Positions 9,978-19,260 of a stretch of 28,813 nt of DNA are shown here, one piece after another; the stretch's first letter is position 1; each line of letters begins with the position of its first letter. Origin of the DNA: Mesaphorura yosii (taxonomy: Eukaryota > Arthropoda > Collembola > Poduromorpha > Tullbergiidae); the NCBI GenBank assembly GCA_009869945.1, contig WIXG01000654.1, positions 1 to 28,813 of the forward strand, read 5' to 3'. The notes under the pieces are model-generated. The model was not told the origin of the DNA. It saw only the letters and a list, made by a program, of their open reading frames with translations, and did no database searches. A program made the position numbers and the translations under genes.

Positions 9978-10130
9978 ATGTCTTGTATCGCAGAAGTGCC
10001 GGGGACAATGAAATTTATCCTCGTTGCAGTCGTGGCCCTGCTCATGGGTCAACAGGTCAACGGTTCCCAGACAGCAACTTCCCTGATGTCAATCAGTCCC
10101 ACGCTCCGGAATGGAGGAGCGGGACTTTAA
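9978..10130 (+). CDS. Small secreted peptide candidate
   Basis: Two in-frame ATGs (9978 and 10008) start a 50- or 40-residue frame. From the second ATG it begins MKFILVAVVALLMGQQVNG, a near-perfect signal peptide with a predicted cut after NG. The mature part would be about 21 residues without cysteines (SQTATSLMSISPTLRNGGAGL is its end region). An arthropod initiator-like TCAGT lies near 9957. It sits just beyond the end of the flavin monooxygenase relic on the other strand. It may be a genuine short peptide gene or the first exon of a gene cut short. I recognise no family. Confidence 0.4.
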   Translation: MSCIAEVPGTMKFILVAVVALLMGQQVNGSQTATSLMSISPTLRNGGAGL

Positions 10131-10226
10131 AAGCGAGGAACTCGTCAGGGTAGTACGGGTCTCGCAGGGCGTCTGTGGCGTTGATTCTTGGGGTAGAACG
10201 GCTCAACTCGAGTCCCGAACTTGATC

Positions 10227-11386
10227 TTAGAGTACAGTCCGTATTTCCTCGTACGCCTCGCAAATACAGAGGGTGTCCCATTCTATTTTACTCAAGCTCA
10301 AAATCAAGAATTCGCATGATATGTAACATCTATGAATAGTTTTCGTGTTCTCTATGTGTTGCCCATCTATTTTAGACACCATGCGTAATCTTCGCTTCCA
10401 TGCTGCGAAGGTCCTGTCGACTAAGCTCTGGTTAATAGATGTCCACTCCTCTTTCATAAGTTTCAAGAGTCCTTGGCGGGTCGTGGGGCGCTTCTTGAAT
10501 AGTCTGCCCTTGAGATATCCGAAGCCAAAAAAATCCATTGGTGAGGCGTCCGGAGACTTGACAGGAATGTCCGTGTTAGCAATGATCGTTATTCCGAACC
10601 TAGCCTTCAAGTCCCTTGCGTAGGCTTGGGTTTTCTTCGCCGTGTGAGAGCTAGCCATGTCGTGGTGGACGACAATCTTCGAGAGTTCACCAGGATAGAG
10701 CTTGGGTAGTTCTACTTCCAGTAGTGGCTTCAACACGTCATTGATGTAGTATTCTGCACAAACTTTCACTTTTTTGGGAATTCGGATGAGGGGAAGGGTC
10801 CCACGGCCACAACTTGCCCCTACCACCATAAATGTAGTGAGAAAATTGTCCTTGTTCATCACCCAACTTCCAGGCAGCGCCTCTCCTTTCCGGACGTAGC
10901 AGACCTTCCTTTTTCCGGCCACATTGTGAAGTCCGAACTTGGTTTCGTCCAGGGACACGACAAACTCGTGCTTTCGACCCGAAAGGCATCGCTCGTCCAG
11001 CTTTCTGCACGCCGTCTTCCTTCTGGCCATATGTTGTGGTGTGAGCTTATGAACTCTGCTCTTGCAAGCGATTCTTTTGTTTAAACTCGCAATGACTCGA
11101 CCCACAGTGCTCTTGGATATCTTCAGTTTTTTGCCAGCTCCCGTTGACTTGCCGGATTCGCCCTCGAGGTCAGGGCGTCGAGTTTCCTACGGACGGCTTG
11201 AGTGACTACCCTTGAGGGTTGCCGCTTTTTGGGTGAAGGGAGGCCTTTTTGCTTTGCTTCGCGCTTCTTTCCACTTGAGTTGAGTATATTGAACACTGTC
11301 TTTTGCGATATCACCACTCCATTACTTTTCAGTTTAGCCACGATGCCTCTCTGGGTCAAGTTTTGGTCGGAAAACGCCAGAACCAT
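10227..11386 (-). pseudogene. Mariner-like transposase, DD41D type, one frameshift
   Basis: From ATG 11386 a first helix-turn-helix region (LTQRGIVAKL) is followed by a second (ASQRELAK, then ISKSTVGRV). Between them the frame breaks at the A-run 11127-11132 (complementary T-run on plus): one more A would restore it. The catalytic part has D in VVSLDETKFG (codon near 10949), D in VVHHDMASSH (95 residues on) and D in SPDASPMDFF. There are 41 residues between the second and third aspartates, which is the DD41D spacing. The frame does not stop inside the element: it reads through the left inverted repeat and ends in flanking gene sequence at 10227. The enzyme would cut and paste the element at TA sites. 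Apart from the frameshift and the missing stop it looks complete. Confidence 0.88.
10267..10298. repeat. Left terminal inverted repeat of the mariner-like element
   Basis: These 32 bp are the reverse complement of 11532-11563 with a single mismatch (T against C after CCCAT). TA precedes it at 10265-10266. Confidence 0.96.
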
Positions 11387-11531
11387 ACCCTCGACTTTCG
11401 GGTCCGTTATCTTAGACTTTATGCGACTCAGATTCGATAATCTGATAAGACGTGCTATAAAACCCTGCTCTTGACTTGTGCAGCGAGAAAAAGTCGTTCA
11501 AATTGAACACGCCTGGAAAAATCGCAAGGGT

Positions 11532-11563
11532 AGCTTGAGTAAAATAGGATGGGACACCCTCTG
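11532..11563. repeat. Right terminal inverted repeat of the mariner-like element
   Basis: Partner of 10267-10298 (31 of 32 matching in inverted orientation), followed by TA at 11564-11565. Confidence 0.96.
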
Positions 11564-11830
11564 TACTACCAAATCTCGTCCTGACTCGAGTATGCTTGAA
11601 TCCAGCCAGGGTTTGGTTGGAAGGAGAGGCTGTAAAGGTGGCTTGGGATGTCACAGGCGCAGCCCGGGTACGTATTTGTGAGCCACGTCGTAGTTTGCCT
11701 CCAGAATCGTAAAGGAGTCAAGTCCAAGCTGCTTTTGTAGTTGAATTGCAGCGCAGAGCCCTGAGAAACCGGCTCCGATGATTGCCACAGTGGGGATGGA
11801 TCCGTCAAGGTAAGTTATTTTAGGAGTCAT

Positions 11831-12779
11831 GCTGTAGATGAGGCACGATGAAAATCTGGTGGTGAATTAAACCGCCTGACAATGTGATGTGCAGGGATTT
11901 ATTTCGCGTCTGCATTCTGCCGATGCCAATTAAGAGACGTGCCACAAAAGAGGCATATCTTGTGATGTTGATTTTGTTCTTATCGTCGTGTTTGATGTTT
12001 GGCAGTCATGTCAACTCTGGGCTCTTGCCCTGAACCTCTTCCTGGCCAGCCACGCCGCCTAGGGAATCATTTAGCATTAACCTGACCTGAATCGTCTTTG
12101 ATCACATTGCATCCAAATTGAGATTTGAGAATTACACATGGACCACGTGGGTGGCAAGAACGGGGTTCGAAACCTTGCAATTCGATGTGCAGGGACTCAA
12201 AGGTTTGAATACAGACCAGCCCCGTGTTATCGCGTTTCGCCCTGCAGTGTTGAGGAACAAAGGATGAAGCCTTAAGCCTTACGTCGGTACAGGCTAAAGC
12301 AAAGCCAGACAAAGCTGTGGCTGTGGTCAGCAAAGTCTCCGTTTCAATTGCTTCATTTTCGTTCACGGTACGGTGCGCAATTATTTGCGTTAGCTCCTGA
12401 CAACAACAACGGTCTACTCGTTCTTGGAGAGATACTTTAATTCCATCGAACTGCGGCGGTATTCGTCTGAAGTAAACACGAGTCCGCACCCAAAGTACTT
12501 CCACGCAAAGTGACTGGAGTCAACTCCCAGGCTGACGCATTCCAGCTTAAATCAATAAAAAGAGTGTCAAGCCTCTTGGGAAGCTTTCCATCTAAACATA
12601 AGGCATGGGTCTGGCTTTGTCCTTCAACAATTTGAGACTAATTCACTTTGCAAGTATTCCCAGTGTCAAGTCGCTCGTGTTACCGCAGTTTCTTGGGACT
12701 CCCGCGAAGACGACTCTCAATTTCATTTACCATAGGTGGTCACTAGACCGTTGGCGGGCTGGGGTTCGCACACGGTATA
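11831..12779. other. Stretch without a convincing gene
   Basis: Open frames occur on both strands (for example 12067-12504 minus), but none shows a domain. On the plus strand near 12180-12270 a short frame reads FDVQGLKGLNTDQPRVIAF, protein-like but ended by a stop. An AATAAA at 12554-12559 on the plus strand could mark the 3' end of a lost plus-strand gene. I take this as decayed coding DNA of unknown origin. Confidence 0.35.
12554..12559 (+). terminator. Possible polyadenylation signal AATAAA
   Basis: AATAAA on the plus strand with no clear gene directly upstream; it may be chance or the remnant 3' end of a decayed gene in 12000-12550. Confidence 0.25.
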
Positions 12780-13165
12780 CCGAGGGGCTTGAATCCTGCC
12801 GAAGAAGACGATCAGCGCGGTGGCGATCCCCTCAACGCAGAGGAGGTGCACACGATTCGCAGGCATGTCAATTTGGACTCCTAATGAATTTCTGCCCGAT
12901 GAGATCAAAGAGCAGGTTGCGTTTCACAGTGACGGAAGGCATCTTGGCGCGGCCGCAATGGCGTTGGTGGGCGTTGACCAGGGAATAGTTGCAAATTGAA
13001 AATTCAAAGCTCACCTGCGGCTGCTCGCTGCTGACTGGGAAGTGATGGACCGCACACATCGCTGCCCTGAACAAATACGAGTCGGTCAATGAAATGCCTG
13101 ACTTCACAAAAGTCAAGTTTGTACAATTGGGCAAGATTCATTTGCAAATTCCTGCGAATTAAATT
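12780..13165 (+). pseudogene. Decayed gene of unknown family
   Basis: Protein-like stretches lie one after another on the plus strand in shifting frames: PAEEDDQRGGDPLNAEEVHT, then NEFLPDEIKEQVAFHSDGRH running into LGAAAMALVGVDQG and a stop. After that come HLRLLAADWE and finally AALNKYESVNEMPDFTKVKF, ending at TAA near 13165. The acidic, even composition and the ordered run suggest one former protein of over 100 residues. I do not recognise it. The frames need at least three shifts and one stop read-through, so it cannot be functional as written. Confidence 0.35.
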
Positions 13166-13837
13166 AAAATCGAATTGAACCAACCTAATTTGGCATTTAT
13201 GGCAATTTAATTTATGATAATAAAATATCTTTCGCCTGCAAAGTCTTTCACATTGAGTTGAAGATTTCTTCACCTGTTATTCTTTTTCCAAGCTCGTTGT
13301 TATTGATTTGAAATGCATGATGTTGCACATCTAAAGCAAATCTTCTTGGTTGTCGGTCATAATTCATAATTAGGCCATCAGGTGGCAAGTGCAATTAGCA
13401 AGTGCTTAAAGCTACGTCTCGATTTCTAAGGCTGGAGAGCGTACATACGATTGCGTAAGAATATTGAAAATGGTATTAAATACTATGCAAATAAAATTTG
13501 GACCATGTTCTTTATCAATGAAACTTATTCCAGCATTCTCTCGGAATTTGCGTCATTCCCTTATTGTTTGACAACATTTGGCTGGATAATGAGTGTATGG
13601 GTGCCCGAGACTTGCCTGTGCGATTCTCATCGACTGCCAGTTTACTCAATTGCGAATAATTTGTAAATTTGCACGTTCTGACCGCCCAGGCCATGCGGAC
13701 ACCAGCTGTGCCAACAACACGTAGGCATCCTTTCCTATTGACTCAATGGCTGAATTAATGAAACGACTCCACGATTATAAACAAAACGGCAACTTACAAA
13801 TTAAACTACTGACGTCTGGCCCATTTCTGTCCATGGA
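13166..13837. other. Gene-less stretch
   Basis: AT-rich DNA upstream of the proline-rich gene. A 71-codon frame at 13451-13666 shows no domain or signal peptide. Nothing else is supported here. Confidence 0.5.
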
Positions 13838-13843
13838 TATAAA
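13838..13843 (+). promoter_or_regulatory. TATA box of the proline-rich secreted protein gene
   Basis: TATAAA lies 64 bp before the ATG at 13902, leaving room for a start site about 30 bp downstream and a short leader of about 35 bases. Confidence 0.6.
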
Positions 13844-13901
13844 TTGAAACGCACCTCTGCTCTGGAATATCACTCTTCAAGTTGTGGTACACAGTTTGAC
13901 C

Positions 13902-14393
13902 ATGAAAACCTTCATCCTGCTCTCGTTCGTCGTGTTGGCCGCCGTAAGTCGAATTGTCCCGATCGTTGTTTCGGACAACTGCTAATCTTACTTGCTGTTT
14001 CAGGTTGCGGCTCCGCCACCAGGAGGCCCAAGGCCAGGTCCTCCAGGCCCACCTCCTCCTGGTCCACCACCACCAGGGCAAGGTCCACCTCCTCCAGGCC
14101 CACCACCACCAGGCCAAGGTCCACCTCCTCCAGGCCCAAGACCAGGACAAGGTCCCCAAGGCCCACCTCCTCCAGGTCCACCAAGACCAGGCCAAAGCCC
14201 ACCGCCTCCAGGAGGTCCCTTCGGCGGTCCACACCCTGACTTTAACCAAATGTTTGCTCAACTCCAGCAGTACATTCAACAAATCTTGGCTGGCATTCAA
14301 CAGCCACAACCTACAACCACAGCCGTGCCAACTACAACCAGTCAGGTCCCAACTACAACCAGCCAGGTTCCAACTACGAACACTACCCGTTAA
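13902..14393 (+). CDS. Secreted proline-rich repeat protein, two exons
   Basis: Exon 1 (13902-13943) encodes MKTFILLSFVVLAA, a signal peptide. A 60-bp intron (13944-14003, GTAAGT to TTTCAG) joins in phase to exon 2 (14004-14393), giving 143 residues. The mature protein starts VAAPPPGG and has an array of GPPPPGPPPPGQ-like units to about residue 85. A short Gln-rich, mildly helical segment follows (FNQMFAQLQQYIQQILAGIQ), then a Thr-rich tail with repeats of VPTTTSQ, likely O-glycosylated. Such proteins are found in cuticle, saliva or gut lining, or act as antimicrobial precursors; the exact role is unknown. A TATA box lies 64 bp upstream and AATAAA lies 68 bp after the stop, so the gene looks complete and expressed. 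The repeat also leaves long open frames in the other five readings, which are by-products. Confidence 0.88.
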
Positions 14394-14460
14394 ACATGTT
14401 GTGCATGAGTTGAGATATATTACCAATCAAAATTGACATTATTGGCGATTGTGCTGAGGC

Positions 14461-14466
14461 AATAAA
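14461..14466 (+). terminator. Polyadenylation signal of the proline-rich gene
   Basis: AATAAA 68 bp after the stop codon at 14393, followed by AT-rich sequence. Confidence 0.65.
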
Positions 14467-16379
14467 ATATATATTTTTAATTTGCAAGAGGCACACTTGG
14501 TAGAGATCATATTTCCAATTTGAGATTGCTCAATATATTCACCGATAATCCTGTAAAAAGTTGTAATAGTTTGAAAGCACTCGCAGTCAAGGCGAGTTAC
14601 CTCAAAGAAGACCATAAATCCATTCTCCTCCCCATGCATGCATCTGTATTTAGTATTTTGATAATATTGTGGCACAGTACAAGACCCGAACCCTGCGGAT
14701 TTTTCACAGAATTCATGTCACCGATTCTTCACAAAGAAATCGCAAGGCCAGGCCAGAGAGGGGAACTCATTTGTTATTGACCGGCGCTTATTGACAAGCT
14801 GTTTGTGAATCAGCGCTTAGTGTTTCGACTCTTATCACCTGACACTCATGAATTTATGCATCCCGATTTCACGAATATAAGCCGAGGAAGCAGGCAAGTA
14901 TGTCTAAAGGTTTTTGAAACGTGTTTTTGTATTCGGTACGAAATCGAAGTTAAAGTTAATTGAGTAAAACCCCAAAGCTTGGGACGGACATACAGATGAC
15001 GATCAATGTCCTATCCATGTTGATCAGGCAGAAGAGCCGAGCAACACCTAGCCCACGACAAAGAGATCCTTACAATTCGGTCAAGCTTCTCGAGATGAAG
15101 GAAATGACTTGTATTTGAGGGCACAAGCTCCATGGGTATGGAGCAGGCTTAAGAAAATGATTTGACCCAGTCCGAGACAGGTGTTGCCACGTGTTGGACT
15201 TCACATACCACCACCACCAACTACTCAAGGTCTGATGCGTCAACATGGTCACCTTCGACCTCCACACCGTCAATTCATTTAGCACATCTAATGTAATCAA
15301 TTGTAAATTCAATACAAGTGTACTTTCTTTACTTATGCTGCGTTGAAAAGAAGAATTTTTTAAAAAGAAACTCTCCAAATGCCTTATGTATTGATAATAT
15401 CAAATGTCCACCATGTAGTTTAATGAATACTTTAGTAAAATGTATTTTTCATGCGCCGGAATTCTGTTATTCTGTATAGCAACTTCCCACTGCCTTCATA
15501 CACATCATCCAATCATCATCATGTCATGGTCATCAAGATCAAGCACTTACCATGCACAAGTTCCTTACATTTTACCTAGATTTTCTAAATATTGTTTCCT
15601 CCTTCAGAAAGAATATGTGTATCCCTCAGTTGTACTCACTCAGGTGTTGCAAATTGAGTGCATTCTCATAAAAGTATTTTGTGTCTTTCTTTTTCCAAGA
15701 ATTGAGATAATTTTTGTGGCCTTTTTGTGACCACTGCTCACTGCTGCACACATTTATCCGTTTGGTGAGTCAATGTCGAATGCTCATTGTTCACAAATGC
15801 GAGCGCCAATGCCAATTTTATCCACTTGTTTGTTTTTGCAGGTACGATAGGAAAACGGGCAGGCACGATCGGATCCGCTCTTACCACTCTTACAGAGCAA
15901 TTCAAATCAGTCACACGCACAACATCGGACTTGTACGCTTCATGATCCCATTGTTGCTCTCTATAGTCCTCGTACTCATCATTATCTGCTTCTTTGCATT
16001 GGTCAAGAGAAAAGTGGATGCATGGGTGTTTAAATTGGAAATGACAGTGATTGCAGGACTTCCAATCAGTGTCATGTACATTAATACATGTCTCTGCAAG
16101 CGGCTCACATGAGAATGTATTCGATTCCAGGCCAAATGCCGCAGCCAGACTGCGACTTCGAATCGGGTCCGGGTCTGTGTACCAAATAGAGAGCAACGTT
16201 TCCTGAAATCTTGCCCCACGCCTGTGTGCACCTTCGATTGGTTCAAGATTGGTGACATCTTCTTCCCGAGCCTCATTGAAGTTTGCATTTCGAATCGTAT
16301 CGCTGTACTCGTGCTTGAGCTGTGAATATGTGCAACTGCATGGCAATAAAAGGCGGCAGGCGGCTTCTGTAAAAATTTC
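14467..16379. other. Long stretch without a convincing gene
   Basis: About 1.9 kb. There is a 223-codon open frame on the minus strand (15738-16409) overlapping the 3' end of the acyltransferase gene; it begins at a non-ATG codon and shows no domain, so I do not call it. On plus, 15733-15763 and 15841 onward look like two short exons joined by an intron with strong signals (GTGAGT to TTTTTGCAG), encoding AHIYPFG then TIGKRAG, but without a start codon. The rest appears to be intergenic. Confidence 0.4.
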
Positions 16380-16385
16380 TTTATT
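16380..16385 (-). terminator. Polyadenylation signal of the acyltransferase gene
   Basis: AATAAA on the minus strand (TTTATT on plus), 20 bp downstream of the stop codon at 16406. Confidence 0.65.
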
Positions 16386-16405
16386 AAGATAACAGTCCCG
16401 AAGGC

Positions 16406-17384
16406 TCACATCCCCATCGTGTTCAAATCGACCGTTCCATGCGAAACGCGCATTCCAACTTTTTCATGAAACCTCTTCGAAGCTTCATTACGTTTCTCCA
16501 CGCAGCTGGCGGGCACATAGCCAAGCTGGGCCAGGTTTCGAAGATGGTTCTTCATGCAGACCAATGCATAGCCTTTATTTCGATGGGCGGGATCCGTTGA
16601 AAGCATACCGACGAGGAGTTCAGTGTGTGTGATAATTCCTGCAACCGGAACTCCTTCGATGTACACGCCTGTACTTGAATGGCGGCTGATCATGTCCAGG
16701 ACGTATTTGGCAGTCAGGCCGTCGGCTCGTGTGTATTTCCAGCTGCTCGTGATGAAATGGGCGCCGAGTTCCGTGTCCAATGGCTGCACTCGTACCCGTG
16801 CGTGGTCATCGATGGCAGGAAGCTCCAATCGTAGTGCATCCTCCGTGGACATTGTATAGTAAAGGCTTGGATGGCTCCCGAGCACTCGGCCCTTGACAAA
16901 CGTGCTGATATCCGTGATGAGGCCACCCACGCAAGAGTCCAGCCCAATAAACTCGAAATCCTCGTCCCAGTCGATGACCGCCGTGTCGATGAATGCTTGA
17001 CGAACGACTTCAAGGGCATGTGCGCCCGTTGACGATGACGGCTGGTTTGGAGCCGAGACCAAAAACAGTTGCGGAGCGCCAAAGCTACCCAATCCGAGCT
17101 TTACTAGCACCCAAGCATGTGAAGCGGAGAGGTCTCCGCCAAGAGTGTACATCTGGAACTCACCTGGAGCTCTCGAAAGATATTTAGCACAATTGTAAAT
17201 CTATACGACGCAAACAGAATTCAGATTCAAATCGCGTGAATTTTTCAAGTTATTGCTGTAAGTTTTACGTGATCTGTAAACTTTACTACAAACTTACGTT
17301 GGCTGACCTGGGCAACCTCGCCTCCAGCAATCGAATCAATGCGTCCATGCTAGACGGTTGAACCTCCACGAATTCACCCGCCAT
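16406..17384 (-). CDS. Glycine N-acyltransferase-like enzyme (GNAT fold), two exons
   Basis: Exon 1 (17384-17298) encodes 29 residues from MAGEFVEVQP to LPRSAN. A 97-bp intron (GTAAGT to CGTATAG) joins in phase to exon 2 (17200-16406, starting IYNCAKYLSRAPGEFQMYTL). The total is 293 residues, close to the usual 295 of the GLYAT family. The C-terminal half holds the GNAT acyl-CoA-binding signature: a strand VGMLSTDP, then HRNKGYA (R236 to A241), then NEASKRFHEKVGM, typical of the last helix and strand. The enzyme would move an acyl group from acyl-CoA to an amino acid such as glycine, a detoxification step. The acceptor cannot be told. Both splice sites and the frame are clean, and a polyadenylation signal lies 20 bp after the stop. 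This is one of the best-preserved genes here. Confidence 0.88.
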
Positions 17385-18124
17385 GCTCAAACTGGGCGCA
17401 TGCTCACCTTGTTTTAATACAGATCCTCCCTTGGCGCAGGACGGTTAATGGTCTTGGTTTTGACCATGAACATAACTGTAACCGTTCTTCTGCTGATTTG
17501 CCATTCGATTGCTATTTAGTGTTTAATCGAGTCATGAGTAACATGAAGATTAACGACTTTCCAGCTGAGTCGAGCCATGCTTTATATAACAGCGAATGAT
17601 GAAAGGAGAAGAAATGATTTCATACATGATTCGAATCAAGAATCGAGCACGATGGCAATAAATGGCGAGTGGTGCATGGAAAATTACATATCAAAAACCA
17701 TCGAATAGATCACGTTGCCTGCATTCAAGGTCATAAAGGTCAAGTACAAGACACCACGAACTCGATTCGCGTTCATATGAAGTAAACTCTTTTATTACAT
17801 TTAAAAGTGTTATTAAATACATTTGACAAACTTCTAAAGAATTGTTGCACAAGGTTAAATGCTTACCGCTCAGGTTCGCCCAACCCCAGATACATTTCCC
17901 CAATAGAATTGTCTGGTGAAGCCTTAATTGTGAAATATTAACGAGGGAATCCAAATTAAACTTTTATTGCGACAATCACGGAAAAACCAGAACTATTCGA
18001 AAATTGAACTCAAATGAGTTATTAAATATTTTAATCTTGAGGAGCAAATCTATAACTCATGCAATGAAGGTCATGGCATTCAGGTGGACGTTCGGGAAAG
18101 TTGCTCTGTCGTTATTTTGATTTG
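17385..18124. other. Gene-less stretch upstream of the acyltransferase
   Basis: AT-rich DNA containing the 5' region of the minus-strand acyltransferase gene and the 3' flank of the next minus-strand gene. The only sizeable frame (17691-17954 minus) has no domain. No TATA box could be fixed with confidence. Confidence 0.45.
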
Positions 18125-19260
18125 TTAGGTTAGGTTTACAAGACTAGAGCCAGGAAAGCAGTGAGAGTGAAGTCGTTCAGAAAGCCAAGCACAGTAATGT
18201 TGTTCAAGTGGACGATATGACTTCACACGGAGCTTTGTGTGGCGTGTCGCTCCCGCCAGCGTCAGGCTGAACTGAGCATTGCAAAGATAGTCGACCGATG
18301 CGTCCAATACGTCCTGTACCATACTTGCGTCAATCAAGATCGCACCAAGGCAGATCACCAGAATTATGAGTTGGATAGGAATTGCAAGGAAGAGGATGAC
18401 ACCTATTCCTCCTCGATACAGTTTCAACAGTGAGTAGGCCATGAGAACTATTGCCATTTGCATCATGCCGAAGACCGTAGCTGTTTCGGGGGTTGACAGA
18501 ATATCATTGTTCGCAAGCTCGTGGAGAAGCTCAAGTTGCATGAATCTCGAGTGAAGGCATTCGCTGTCTCGGCACCAGCTTTGATTGGAGAGACAAGAAG
18601 TAAGAAGTACACAGAGTAGTTTTGGTTGCATGGATACAGTGTGCCAAATTATTACCTCCTGGACTAAGTAGATTTGCCCAAAGACAATAATTAACATTAA
18701 TATGAACAGTGGAGACATTGCTTTAAGTCCAAACAAAGACTCGACGCTCTGTAGTTTTTAAAATGTTAGGTTCGGTTAAGTATTGCAAAAAATGGCGAGG
18801 GGGTGGAAGTTTACAAGGATACTCACGTACATTCAGGACACTCGACGTCACCTCCACAACCCACACGACGGGATGAATTTGGAAGACCCACATTGCTATT
18901 GGGAACAAAAAGAATATTCCAATGATTCCGAGTTGAAGGGCAGCCACAATTCGGTTCAGTTTGTTTGGCTGTCCCGCGTTCATCGTCATGACCGAATCTG
19001 GAGTTGATACTGAGCACCATGTTCAGAAGCGTAGGTTGCATGTCGCGATGTCGGAACATGTCCACCTGTGGAATGAGTGTGAGTGACACCTGGGCGAGTT
19101 GCAGCAGACACGCCATCAAATTCCATATTTCGTACACTCCTCCGCTTCTCAACTTTTCCCTAAATACAACCAAGTAGCCAACTATGCCGATGATCAGACA
19201 CACTCGCCCGAACGTGTACAAAACCCGTGCCAAGGTGTTCCATATCTTGCTTAAATACAT
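18125..19260 (-). pseudogene. Second multi-pass membrane protein of chemoreceptor type, disrupted
   Basis: From ATG 19260 the minus strand encodes several hydrophobic helices (VCLIIGIVGYLVVF, IIGIFFLFPIAMWVF, LFILMLIIVFGQIYL, VILFLAIPIQLIILVICLG). Near 19000 the frame shifts by one base, from LSINSRFGHD to MTMNAGQPNKLNRI. An intron of about 106 bp fits from the donor GTGAGT (at 18826) to an acceptor at 18721, joining in phase at the methionine before SPLFILM. The end reads ATRHTKLRVKSYRPL and, after a further one-base shift, HLNNITVLGFLNDFTLTAFL; this is the ending type seen in the gene at 1453. Layout (about seven helices, 350-380 residues) suggests a gustatory-receptor-like family. At least two frameshifts mark it as broken or badly called. 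Its relation to 1453-2557 is at family level only. Confidence 0.55.

Larger units (their letters stand above)
10267..11563 (-). mobile_element. Mariner-like (IS630-Tc1-mariner) DNA transposon
   Basis: The element is 1297 bp, bounded by 32-bp terminal inverted repeats that start CAGAGGGTGTCCCAT. The left repeat (10267-10298) and the right repeat (11532-11563) match at 31 of 32 positions. TA lies on both sides (10265-10266 and 11564-11565), the target duplication of this superfamily. It carries one transposase gene on the minus strand with all three catalytic aspartates. It interrupts a flavin monooxygenase gene, whose halves can be read on both sides. Confidence 0.96.
10160..11830 (-). pseudogene. 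Flavin-containing monooxygenase / Baeyer-Villiger type, split by a transposon
   Basis: The minus strand from ATG 11830 encodes an N-terminal FAD-binding fold with the dinucleotide motif GAGFSG (in VAIIGAGFSGLCAAIQL). One frame later comes WLTNTYPGCACDIPSHLYS and then YSSQDEIW, the typical order for class B flavin monooxygenases. The reading frame is interrupted exactly at a TA by the transposon 10267-11563. On its far side (10264 to about 10202) the gene resumes in another frame with RKYGLYSKIKFGTRVE. Frameshifts near the missing GG of the GGTW motif and after the insertion show that the gene is dead. The family oxidises soft nucleophiles or ketones using FAD and NADPH. The NADPH-binding part was not found, so most of the C-terminal half is gone. 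Confidence 0.82.

Noticed and set aside
12067..12504. 145-codon minus-strand frame
   Set aside because: Starts at a non-ATG codon, shows no domain, and overlaps decayed plus-strand coding fragments.
13806..14436. Long antisense and alternate frames (Trp/Arg-rich, Leu/Glu-rich, Ser/Arg-rich) over the proline-rich gene
   Set aside because: They are by-products of a stop-free proline codon repeat; only the frame with signal peptide, intron, TATA box and poly(A) signal is credible.
15738..16409. 223-codon minus-strand frame
   Set aside because: Starts at GTG, overlaps the 3' end of the acyltransferase gene and its poly(A) signal, and has no recognisable domain; one such chance frame in this length is not surprising.
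18122..18136. TTAGGTTAGG, the arthropod telomere repeat
   Set aside because: Only two units, inside the 3' end of a gene; too short to be a telomere or interstitial array.
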